Assembly (NCBI GenBank): GCA_945919465.1
Contig: CAMEJG010000006.1
Location: forward strand, 1-64,000
Length of the DNA stretch: 64,000 bases
Origin: an uncultured Anaeroplasma sp.
Lineage (GTDB): Bacteria > Bacillota_I > Bacilli_A > Acholeplasmatales > Anaeroplasmataceae
Reading direction: 5' to 3'
Part shown: piece after piece, positions 1 through 7,631 of the stretch
Layout of the letters: each line of letters opens with the position of its first letter
Position numbering within the stretch: position 1 is the first letter of the stretch
The notes under the pieces: model-generated
Told to the model about the DNA's origin: nothing
Databases searched by the model: none
What the model saw: the letters and a program-made list of their open reading frames with translations, nothing else
Translations under genes and position numbers: made by a program

Positions 1-82
1 CGTGCTCTCATATTATACTATACACATTTTTTAATGTCAACAACTATTTTATCTTTTTTTAAACAAAAATTTCTTTTTGAAA

Positions 83-110
83 ACAAAAAAGCTCCTAGTC
101 ATACTAGGAA
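83..110 (-). terminator. Intrinsic terminator after the AcnX operon
   Basis: A 7-bp perfect stem (TCCTAGT / ACTAGGA, loop CAT at 100-102) is followed on the minus strand by a run of six T. It sits just after the stop of the AcnX small subunit and should end the minus-strand operon. The remaining bases 1-82 are AT-rich and show no gene. Confidence 0.8.
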
Positions 111-118
111 CCCTTTTT

Positions 119-562
119 TTATCCAATAACCTTTACAGTGCCATCTTCATATATTTCTATATCCATATCATCCTTAACATAATTTAAGAATTCATCACCC
201 AAATTATCAATTGTAGGCATTTTAGTATCAGTCCAAACTGATGCAAGAATAGCCCCAGCAGCAGCTAAAGAATCAATAGTCTTTGAAAATAATAACGCAC
301 CAGGAGCACAATTTGTACATGCAGCATTATATAAAACCATACCACCAGTCGTAGAACCAATAGTTTGTGGTAAACATAATGCTACTCCTACAGTAGATTT
401 ACCATATAAATCTCTATTATTTTGGTCAGTACAAATATTTTTTCCTTCTTTGCAATTCTTATATGATGCTAAAGTATTAAAACCCTCATGGGAAACTAAT
501 GCCTTAAGCTTTGCAGTACCAGGAGTAACTACTCTTCCTTTAAAAATCTTTTCCATCAGCAT
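119..562 (-). CDS. Aconitase X small (swivel) subunit
   Basis: 147-residue protein of the AcnX swivel-domain family (DUF126), which pairs with the large subunit encoded just upstream to form a hydro-lyase active site. The family signature LPQTIGSTTGG lies at residues 64-74, with a loop cysteine pair ACTNC after it. Known AcnX enzymes dehydrate cis-3-hydroxy-L-proline (bacteria) or mevalonate 5-phosphate (archaea); the substrate here is not shown by the sequence. The gene overlaps the large-subunit stop. The GGAGG site is only 3 bases from the first ATG (562) but 9 from the in-frame ATG at 556, so translation may begin at 556 (MEKIFKG). Confidence 0.85.
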   Translation of the reverse strand: MLMEKIFKGRVVTPGTAKLKALVSHEGFNTLASYKNCKEGKNICTDQNNRDLYGKSTVGVALCLPQTIGSTTGGMVLYNAACTNCAPGALLFSKTIDSLAAAGAILASVWTDTKMPTIDNLGDEFLNYVKDDMDIEIYEDGTVKVIG

Positions 563-1827
563 TTACCTCCTGTAATTTCTTCAAGTATTTCAGAATCAGT
601 ATAATATTTTGATGAAGTATATGTTCTTAGCTTATTAGAATTTGTAATTACAGGCATTTTAGCACATAATGGATTATTCATATACATTAATGGACAAATA
701 TATGACAATACTACACCCATATTTTTAAGTTTTTCTGCATTTTCAGTTTGATTGAACTTATCAATAATATAAGGAGATGCAGTAAATACTGTTTTTATTG
801 AAACTTTTTTCTTGTTCTTTTCTTTAAGTTTATTTTCAAGAGCTAAAGTCCAGTCTGTTAATTGCTTAAATGTCATATGAGGGCATCCCATAAAGCATAG
901 CTTTGGTTTGCTATCAGGATTCTTCCAAATAACTGGATAACTATTCTTAACTCTTTCAAGCTCTTTATCATCAATAATATATTCCTGAATATTATCAGCT
1001 AAAAGACTTTCTCCTTGCTCAATAGCCTCAGGAGTTAATCCTTCAACATGGTATAATCCTACAGAACCATTAGAAGCTGTTGCAGCACCAAAATCCTTTA
1101 AATAGCCAATTGTATCCTCATCTAATTCAGTACCAATAAAATCAGTTAATCCCTTAATATATGGTACTCCGTCCATAACCTTCATTCCAATTGCAGAACC
1201 TAATAATTGGGCCTCAGGCTTTTTACTAGTTTTTACTTTAACAATCCAATTAGCTTTTCTTCCTTCATCAGTCAACAATCCGAAATATGGAACATAACCG
1301 ACAATAGAACCAAACATTTCAATAATGCCTGAATTTCTATTGCATCTAGCTCCAATAACAGAGTTAGCATAATTTACAGCACTTGATTCTGCCCATGAAA
1401 GAATATCTCCCTTTTTAGGAGTATTTCCCATTTCTTTTAAATAACAAGTACATGAGAATGCCTTATCATCTCTAAGACCTATTTTAGATAATTGCTTCTC
1501 ATATCTTTCTTGGGGACTATATAATACCTTAAATACAATATCTTGAAGTAAATTCTTTGGTACATTTGGATCTAATGGTCTTGGGTCTGCAGTAAATTTT
1601 TGCTTAGAAACCAAATTAGCATCAATTAATTGATCCATTAAATCAAATACACCCTTAACAATATAAATACCAAAGCTTGTAACAATATGGCCAGTACCTT
1701 CTGCAATTGGTACCATTTTAGTAGCCCCAAAAGTATCACCATACATTACTAAAGTCTTTAAAATTTTCGCCATTACCTCGCCTTGGCTACCATCTAAAAT
1801 GGCTTTTTGTTCATCAGTTAAAATCAT
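556..1827 (-). CDS. Aconitase X large catalytic subunit
   Basis: 423-residue AcnX catalytic subunit (DUF521 family), full length. Cysteines expected to hold the Fe-S cluster are visible in ARCNRNSG (about residue 160), CFMGCPHMT (about 312) and CPLMYMNNPLC (about 378). It forms a heterodimer with the downstream swivel subunit, as in two-gene AcnX systems, unlike the fused type. It follows the flavoenzyme gene by 13 bases, so all three are probably co-transcribed. The gene stops at TGA, showing that TGA is not read as Trp here. Substrate unknown; a dehydratase of a hydroxy acid is the safest call. Confidence 0.87.
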   Translation of the reverse strand: MILTDEQKAILDGSQGEVMAKILKTLVMYGDTFGATKMVPIAEGTGHIVTSFGIYIVKGVFDLMDQLIDANLVSKQKFTADPRPLDPNVPKNLLQDIVFKVLYSPQERYEKQLSKIGLRDDKAFSCTCYLKEMGNTPKKGDILSWAESSAVNYANSVIGARCNRNSGIIEMFGSIVGYVPYFGLLTDEGRKANWIVKVKTSKKPEAQLLGSAIGMKVMDGVPYIKGLTDFIGTELDEDTIGYLKDFGAATASNGSVGLYHVEGLTPEAIEQGESLLADNIQEYIIDDKELERVKNSYPVIWKNPDSKPKLCFMGCPHMTFKQLTDWTLALENKLKEKNKKKVSIKTVFTASPYIIDKFNQTENAEKLKNMGVVLSYICPLMYMNNPLCAKMPVITNSNKLRTYTSSKYYTDSEILEEITGGKC

Positions 1828-1840
1828 TATGCCATCTCCT

Positions 1841-3910
1841 CTATAGCTTCATTGCAATATCCCAACTACGCCAAATAACTGTTCTTAAATTACCTACTTG
1901 ATTACAATCACCAACTAAATGGACCTTTTGATTTTCAAATTGATTATTTGGATGATATCCCATTGAACGAATTACACTATCACCCGTAATTTCAATAACA
2001 TTGCCAAACTTATCAGTAACCATAACTCCATCCTCAGTGATTTCATTAACTTTTGTTTCTAAATAAACTTTAACTCTATTTAAATTAAAGAAATCTCTTA
2101 AATATGAGCTATTAGCTAAACAAACACCTGTTTGAGCTATTAAATCATTCTTCATTTCAACAATAGTTGGTTTTTTACCCTTATTATATAATTCTAAAGC
2201 AATTTCGCATCCTGATAATCCACCACCAATAATTATTGGATTATCACCTACTTCTTTTTGACCTAATAAATATTCACAAGCCTCAATACTATGTTCAATA
2301 CCTTTAATATTAGGATTATTTGGCTTAGCACCAATGGCTACAACAATATCATCATATTCTTTTAATTCATCTAAAGAATTAACCATTGTATTAAAATGAA
2401 TTTCTATATTAAGATCCTTCATTTCTTTCTTATACCATTCAATCAATGCCTTATCATTTTCTTTAAATGATGGTTTTGCAGCAGCAATAAACACACCACC
2501 TAGTTCGTTACTCTTTTCAAAAATAACAGGTGTATGTCCTCTCTTTTTAAGTACACGTGCAGTTTCCATACCGCCAATACCACCACCAATAATAGCAATC
2601 TTCTTTGGCTTTGTAGTTTTAACGATCTTATATTTCTTAGATTGCATTGTTTCTGGATTTAAAGCGCATCTTGCCATACCAGCATTATCACTTAGCTTTT
2701 GATCATTTCCAACACCATTATAATGTGCCATATTAAAACAACCATTATGACAACAAATACAAGGTCTAATAGAGTCCTCATCTTCATTCATAAGCTTAGT
2801 TACCCATTCTGAATCAGCAAGGAATTGTCTTGCAACACCCATCGCATCAATTTCATTATTTGAAATAGCTAGAGCAGCTACACTAGGTGTCATTCTTCCA
2901 GCACATACAACTGGAATAGAAACATGCTTTTTAATTTCTTTAACAATATCTAAATTACAATTTAATGGCATATATCCAGGAGGATGAGCCCAATACCACG
3001 CATCATATGTACCATTATCGCAATTTAACATATCATAGCCTGCTGCCTCTAAGTATTTAGCAGCCTTAATACCCTCTTCTAAATCTCTTCCTACTTCAAC
3101 ATAATCTTCACCAGGTAACGCACCCTTACCAAAGCCCTTTGTTTTAGATACAACTGAATATCTCAATGAAACAGGGAAATCATTACCACAAGCTTTTTTA
3201 ATAGCTTGAACAATCTCTACTGGAAAACGATATCTATTTTCAAAGCTTCCACCATATTGGTCATTTCTAAAATTAGTGTAGTGCATTGTAAATTGATCTA
3301 ATAAATAACCCTCATGGACAGCATGAATTTCAACTCCATCAACTCCAGCTTCCTTTAATAAAACAGATATTCTAACAAAAGCATCTGTCATTTTATGAAT
3401 TTCAGCAACTGTTAATGGTCTAGACATAATAGATGAATCCCATCTATTTGGAGTTCTTGATGCACTTGCAGTTAAATAATCAACATTTAATATAGGTTTT
3501 AAAACAGTTCCTAAAGCTTTATTCTTTAAAGCCTTTATCATTAAATCATTAATAGCTAAGCTTCTTCCAAATCCAGCAGTTAACTGTATAAATAGTTTAG
3601 CCCCAGTTTTATGGAATTCCTCCATAAAGCTTTTAAGCTTATTAAACTTTCCTTTTCCTTGATATAACCATTTTCCTAATAATATATCCTTTATTGGTGC
3701 TATACCAGGTAAAACTAATCCAACATTATTTTTAGCCTTATCTAATAAAAATTTTGCTGCCTCTTCATCAAAATGATTTGGCTCCATCCATCCAAAAATA
3801 GATGTACCACCCATAGAAGTCATAACAATGCGGTTTTTAATTTCAACATTGCCAATTTTCCAGGGGGTAAACAATGGTTTATAACAATCCTTCACTTTAT
3901 CACTCCTCAT
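1841..3910 (-). CDS. NADH:flavin oxidoreductase, 2-enoate / 2,4-dienoyl-CoA reductase type
   Basis: 689-residue multidomain flavoenzyme. An old-yellow-enzyme TIM barrel occupies about residues 1-360 (active-site-like HAVHEGYLLDQF). Four cysteines for a 4Fe-4S cluster follow in CICCHNGC (about 383) and MARCALNPE (about 413). A C-terminal FAD/NAD(P) module carries IIGGGIGGMETA (about 437) and IIIGGGLSGCE (about 558). This architecture moves electrons from NAD(P)H through FAD and Fe-S to FMN and reduces activated C=C bonds. It lies directly upstream of AcnX, suggesting that it reduces the unsaturated product of the dehydratase (inference). BaiCD/BaiH, FadH and 2-enoate reductase share this plan, so the substrate cannot be named. 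Confidence 0.88.
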   Translation of the reverse strand: MRSDKVKDCYKPLFTPWKIGNVEIKNRIVMTSMGGTSIFGWMEPNHFDEEAAKFLLDKAKNNVGLVLPGIAPIKDILLGKWLYQGKGKFNKLKSFMEEFHKTGAKLFIQLTAGFGRSLAINDLMIKALKNKALGTVLKPILNVDYLTASASRTPNRWDSSIMSRPLTVAEIHKMTDAFVRISVLLKEAGVDGVEIHAVHEGYLLDQFTMHYTNFRNDQYGGSFENRYRFPVEIVQAIKKACGNDFPVSLRYSVVSKTKGFGKGALPGEDYVEVGRDLEEGIKAAKYLEAAGYDMLNCDNGTYDAWYWAHPPGYMPLNCNLDIVKEIKKHVSIPVVCAGRMTPSVAALAISNNEIDAMGVARQFLADSEWVTKLMNEDEDSIRPCICCHNGCFNMAHYNGVGNDQKLSDNAGMARCALNPETMQSKKYKIVKTTKPKKIAIIGGGIGGMETARVLKKRGHTPVIFEKSNELGGVFIAAAKPSFKENDKALIEWYKKEMKDLNIEIHFNTMVNSLDELKEYDDIVVAIGAKPNNPNIKGIEHSIEACEYLLGQKEVGDNPIIIGGGLSGCEIALELYNKGKKPTIVEMKNDLIAQTGVCLANSSYLRDFFNLNRVKVYLETKVNEITEDGVMVTDKFGNVIEITGDSVIRSMGYHPNNQFENQKVHLVGDCNQVGNLRTVIWRSWDIAMKL

Positions 3911-3930
3911 ATACTTTTTACTTATTAAAA

Positions 3931-4638
3931 CTACACTATTTTTGCTTCTTTAGCAAAAGCTAAAATGGATTGAACTGCAGATATTGCTGCTTTTTTATTT
4001 TTATATGTTTCTCCTGTCATAACTAATCTCAACTGAGAGTTATATAATTTAAAGAAGGAATTAGAATTCTTATCTGTATAAATATAGAAATCACCTTCAT
4101 ATACTTGCTTCTTAAAATTCTCAATAGCCTTTTTACAGCTTTCTTCTGATTTATAAGCCTGTGATACACATAGCACTTGACCATTATTAGCTAATAATGA
4201 ATAGCTACAATCACCATCTTCATCTTTATTAATACGATATTTACCATTTAATTTAGAATCAACATTTTCTTTAAATAATTCTACCTTAAAATGATTAGAT
4301 TCATTTTCATCAACAATAATTTCCTCAGTTACTGCAAACTTTTTAAATGAAACAGATGCTGCTAAAGCAGAAGCTTTAGAACTATAGTTTGCACTTTGAG
4401 CTATAGATCTTCCCTGCTTAGTAATTAATCTAAAACAATATTGTCCTTTTTTATCCTTTTCTAAATCAATTTGTAATGATTCTAGGTTTTTCTTTAATGT
4501 AGAAATACCTTCATTACATGCCTTTAAGGTCTTATATGGTTCACTAATAATTAAAATTTGGCCATTATTAGCCTTAAGCATATACTTATAAAAATATTCC
4601 CCTTCCTGATAAATTACATACTTACCTACTGCTGCCAT
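3931..4638 (-). CDS. YegP-family protein with four DUF1508 repeats
   Basis: 235-residue protein made almost entirely of four copies of the YegP (DUF1508) module of about 45-50 residues. Each has a core of the form Y-x-(F/L)-x-L-x-A-x-N-(G/S)-Q followed by an S-x-x-Y-x-(S/N)-K-x-x-x turn (for example ANNGQ...SEPYKTL and ANNGQ...SQAYKSE). YegP proteins usually hold two such repeats. Their biochemical role is unsettled. There is no signal peptide, so the protein is probably cytoplasmic. It sits in a tight operon, 20 bases before the flavoenzyme and 13 bases after the membrane protein. Confidence 0.8.
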   Translation of the reverse strand: MAAVGKYVIYQEGEYFYKYMLKANNGQILIISEPYKTLKACNEGISTLKKNLESLQIDLEKDKKGQYCFRLITKQGRSIAQSANYSSKASALAASVSFKKFAVTEEIIVDENESNHFKVELFKENVDSKLNGKYRINKDEDGDCSYSLLANNGQVLCVSQAYKSEESCKKAIENFKKQVYEGDFYIYTDKNSNSFFKLYNSQLRLVMTGETYKNKKAAISAVQSILAFAKEAKIV

Positions 4639-4651
4639 TTACTACTTCCTC

Positions 4652-5533
4652 CTAATAAAAAATAATTATTAATATAACTAAAGCCAATATTTCAATAAAT
4701 GAAATAATAACTCCAGCTAATGCCAACTTTTGATGTTTTTTTGATTTATAACCTTTAATACAAAGTGGAATTGGAAAAATCAAAAAACCAATAAAGCTTG
4801 TAATGAATCCTATTATTGCAAGTCTATCATCTCTATCATTAGGATTAACTAAATCTTCCTTAATTTCTTCAAGCTTACGTTGATATTCATCAAAACCATT
4901 ACTAATTTTATCTTTAAATTTTTCGGATATAGCTAATGCTGATACCTTCATTTCTTCAAATCTAACAACAATATTCTTTTCTTTTGCAAACTGAGATATC
5001 TTTGTTGCAAGGTTAAATGATATTGCCATATCAATTAAGAAAATGCCTAAAATAATACCTACAAAAAATGATGACAAAGGATTAATGCTCCATGCTTCTA
5101 CAATCATTTTAGTAATATTATGTAGACCTACATAATAGCCTAATCCTATAATACCCCAAAAAAAACTATATAAAGGACATATAATTCCCATTATATTTCC
5201 CCATTGATGTGAATAATCCCAAAGCTTAATATGCAATCCTTTAATAAAAATCAATCCAGCAATAAATTCAACTAAAGTTAAACTAAAAGTAATAATTAAA
5301 ATTTTTAAAATAATTTCAATCTCTGAGGGAATATAATTGAAATTTATATATTCACAAATTAAATATAAAAATACTAATCCAAATCCATATAATGGTAAAT
5401 AGGGCCCATTTAAAAATCCAGGATTCATCCATTTATGTCTTGATACAAATCTTCTATAAAAAACTTCAATAATATATCCTAATACTGCCCCCACGAAGAA
5501 AATTAAAAATAATTCAATAATCCAATATAGCAA
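4652..5533 (-). CDS. Putative membrane protein, PF06541 (CmpB-like ABC transporter type IV) family
   Basis: 293 residues. The N-terminal two thirds holds about five membrane segments and the family-type sequence GFLNGPYLPLYGFG (about residues 39-52). A charged helical stretch (about 190-230) precedes a final pair of hydrophobic segments. The family is annotated as putative ABC transporter permease, but function is unproven. No ATG is available: the start is TTG at 5533, behind GGGATGG, and the next in-frame codons upstream run into a stop. It is likely the first gene of the five-gene operon running down to AcnX. Confidence 0.7.
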   Translation of the reverse strand: MLYWIIELFLIFFVGAVLGYIIEVFYRRFVSRHKWMNPGFLNGPYLPLYGFGLVFLYLICEYINFNYIPSEIEIILKILIITFSLTLVEFIAGLIFIKGLHIKLWDYSHQWGNIMGIICPLYSFFWGIIGLGYYVGLHNITKMIVEAWSINPLSSFFVGIILGIFLIDMAISFNLATKISQFAKEKNIVVRFEEMKVSALAISEKFKDKISNGFDEYQRKLEEIKEDLVNPNDRDDRLAIIGFITSFIGFLIFPIPLCIKGYKSKKHQKLALAGVIISFIEILALVILIIIFY

Positions 5534-5629
5534 TATACCATCCCCAATAATTCTATATCTAAATTATATAATAATATGATTATTTTTTAAAGTATTAAAA
5601 TCTCATTAAGAACAAAATATTATTTTTTG

Positions 5630-5657
5630 TAAAAAAAAAGATGTATTTCTACATCTT
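5630..5657 (-). terminator. Terminator after map
   Basis: An 8-bp stem AAGATGTA / TACATCTT with loop TTTC is followed on the minus strand by a run of nine T. It overlaps the stop codon of the methionine aminopeptidase gene. Confidence 0.8.
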
Positions 5658-6538
5658 TACTTGCTTAATATTTCATATCCATCCTCAGTAACTACGATTG
5701 TATGCTCCCACTGACTAGAAAGCTTACCATCTTTAGTATAGCTACTCCAGGTATCGCCCTCTTTAAATCTTATTCCCTTTACCCCTTCATTAATCATCGG
5801 TTCAATAGTAATAACCATTCCTGGAACGAGCAAATATGACGGATTATAATTTGCATAATGTAAAACAAAAGGATCTTCATGCATTTTATAGCCAACCCCA
5901 TGACCACAATATTCTTCTACTACTGAATAACCCATAGAGTGAGCATATTTCTCGATTGCAATTCCAATATCCCTTACTTGAGATTCAAAAGGTTTTATTT
6001 GAGCCATACCTATATTAAGACATTCTTTAGTTGCTAAAACTAATCTTTCAGCTTCTAGACTAACTTGTCCAATCATAAACATACGAGATGCATCAGCGTA
6101 ATAGCCTTTATATTCTGTAGTAACATCTACATTAATAATATCTCCATTTTTTAAGATATCTTTTTCATTTGGAATACCATGACAAATAACATCATTAATT
6201 GAGGTACAAATACTTTTTGGGTAACCTTGATAATTAAAATCAGCACTATGTGCATGATGCTCTTTTAAATATTCAACACACCAATTATCGATTTCTAGGG
6301 TTGAAATTCCTTCTTTTATTCTTTCCTCAACCATATCAAGAAGACCATTATTAATAGCTGCTGCTTTTTTTATTCCTTCAATATCCTTTTCAGTTTTAAT
6401 CATTCTTCTTGTTGGTACTAATGCATTGAGCTTTTTGGCTTGAGATTCTACCTTTAAATCAAATGTCATGTGGCAATTTTTATAGCTCTTGCCACTATTA
6501 CACCAACACTTTTTATATATATCTATTTTTTTTACCAT
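5657..6538 (-). CDS. map: Type I methionine aminopeptidase with N-terminal SEC-C-like zinc motif
   Basis: 293-residue peptidase that removes the initiator Met from nascent proteins. Residues 11-23 (CWCNSGKSYKNCH) form a SEC-C-type zinc motif, an extension known from some clostridial and Mollicutes MAPs. The pita-bread catalytic domain follows. Metal ligands are visible as the Asp of INVDVT, the Asp of YYADASR, the His of GHGVGYKMHEDP, the Glu of ITIEPM and the Glu of QWEHT. The gene lies 58 bases after efp with a terminator between, so it probably has its own transcript. Confidence 0.93.
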   Translation of the reverse strand: MVKKIDIYKKCWCNSGKSYKNCHMTFDLKVESQAKKLNALVPTRRMIKTEKDIEGIKKAAAINNGLLDMVEERIKEGISTLEIDNWCVEYLKEHHAHSADFNYQGYPKSICTSINDVICHGIPNEKDILKNGDIINVDVTTEYKGYYADASRMFMIGQVSLEAERLVLATKECLNIGMAQIKPFESQVRDIGIAIEKYAHSMGYSVVEEYCGHGVGYKMHEDPFVLHYANYNPSYLLVPGMVITIEPMINEGVKGIRFKEGDTWSSYTKDGKLSSQWEHTIVVTEDGYEILSK

Positions 6539-6554
6539 AAAAAGTCAATCCCTT

Positions 6555-6585
6555 CAAAAAATAAAGCTATCAAAGATGATAGCTT
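6555..6585 (-). terminator. Terminator after efp
   Basis: A 9-bp perfect stem AAGCTATCA / TGATAGCTT (loop AAGA at 6573-6576) leads into a T-rich tract on the minus strand. It lies between the efp stop and the map start. Confidence 0.8.
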
Positions 6586-6596
6586 CATAATCAATA

Positions 6597-7154
6597 TTAA
6601 GCACGAGAAACGTACTCACCAGTAATTGTAGAAATGATGATTTGTTCACCTTGATTAATAAACATAGGAACCTTTACTAAGAAACCAGACTCTAAGAATG
6701 CATCCTTTAATGCATTAGTCTTAGTATCACCCTTAACTGCTGGATCACAATTTGCAACAACACAAGTAATCTTATCTGGAAGAAGAATATTTAAAATTTC
6801 AGTTCCATAGAATTGAACATTTACTTCCATTCCTTCTTGTAAAAAATTCTTTTCCCATTCTAATCTTTCAGCAGGAATTTCAATTTGCTCGTATGTCTCT
6901 CCATCCATAAATACATATGCATCACCAGATGAATAAATATATTGCATTTTACGCTTATCGATGAAGCATCTTTTGAATGCAGAATCAGAACCCTTTAATG
7001 CAGTTTCCATTACTGAACCAGTTCTTAAATCTTTCATTTTTACACGAACATAAGCAACCTTGTTTTGTAATACATGCATAAATTCTAAAATTTGCATTAA
7101 TTTTCCATCATATTCAATAACAACACCGTTTTTTAAGTCATTAACCTTAATCAT
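6597..7154 (-). CDS. efp: Elongation factor P
   Basis: 185-residue translation factor that relieves ribosomes stalled at polyproline; the three beta-barrel domains are intact (conserved RVKMKDLRTGS, FMDGETYEQ, ITGEYVSRA). The odd point is the domain I tip loop. Residues 28-34 read VLQNKVA where most EF-Ps read VKPGKGAA, so the loop is one residue shorter and lacks PGKG, although a Lys (K32) remains. Start is ATG with a good AAGGAG. No modification enzyme (EpmA, YmfI type) is visible in the window. Confidence 0.93.
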   Translation of the reverse strand: MIKVNDLKNGVVIEYDGKLMQILEFMHVLQNKVAYVRVKMKDLRTGSVMETALKGSDSAFKRCFIDKRKMQYIYSSGDAYVFMDGETYEQIEIPAERLEWEKNFLQEGMEVNVQFYGTEILNILLPDKITCVVANCDPAVKGDTKTNALKDAFLESGFLVKVPMFINQGEQIIISTITGEYVSRA

Positions 7155-7273
7155 AATTTTACTCCTTATAGTTTGTCTTTTTTACCTTTAATAGATTATC
7201 ATAAAAATTAAATATAAACAAGTATAAATATAAAAAATCTAATCTAATTTTATAATTTTTTTATTAATAATAA

Positions 7274-7299
7274 GAAAAAAATGGCACAAATGTACCATT
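7274..7299 (-). terminator. Terminator after gerW-like gene
   Basis: Stem AATGGCAC / GTACCATT (one mismatch, loop AAAT) followed on the minus strand by T7. The 145 bases between efp and this gene hold nothing else recognisable. Confidence 0.65.
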
Positions 7300-7631
7300 T
7301 AGTTAAGTTTTAAATTCTTTAATAGCGAAGCCATATCAACATTTGAGAAAATATTAGGTAGTGTATCTAAAATACCTTCATGACCTTCCTTTTCCTCAAA
7401 AGATATTATATCTATATTATCATTAACTATTTTAATAATACAAATAGGTTTAATTGATATGCTTCCGCTTCCTCCATCTCCAGAATTATTTTTAATATCT
7501 GTCTTTATATTAAAGAATTGTATTTTAGTTGAATATACAGGAATAATACCTACATTATCACTAATCATTTCCTTTTGACCAAATACAACTCTTCCATCTA
7601 ATAGCTTATTAATAAAATCAAAATTTTCCAC
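7299..7631 (-). CDS. GerW (YtfJ) family protein
   Basis: 110-residue member of the GerW/YtfJ sporulation-protein family: motif GRVVFGQKEM, then GGSGSISIKPICII and a C-terminal NVDMASLLKNLK. In Bacillus YtfJ is a spore protein, but the family is also found in non-sporing anaerobes, so a spore role should not be assumed. Translation starts at GTG (7631), and the TAG stop of asnB shares one base with this GTG (TAGTG), indicating translational coupling with asnB. Confidence 0.75.
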   Translation of the reverse strand: MENFDFINKLLDGRVVFGQKEMISDNVGIIPVYSTKIQFFNIKTDIKNNSGDGGSGSISIKPICIIKIVNDNIDIISFEEKEGHEGILDTLPNIFSNVDMASLLKNLKLN

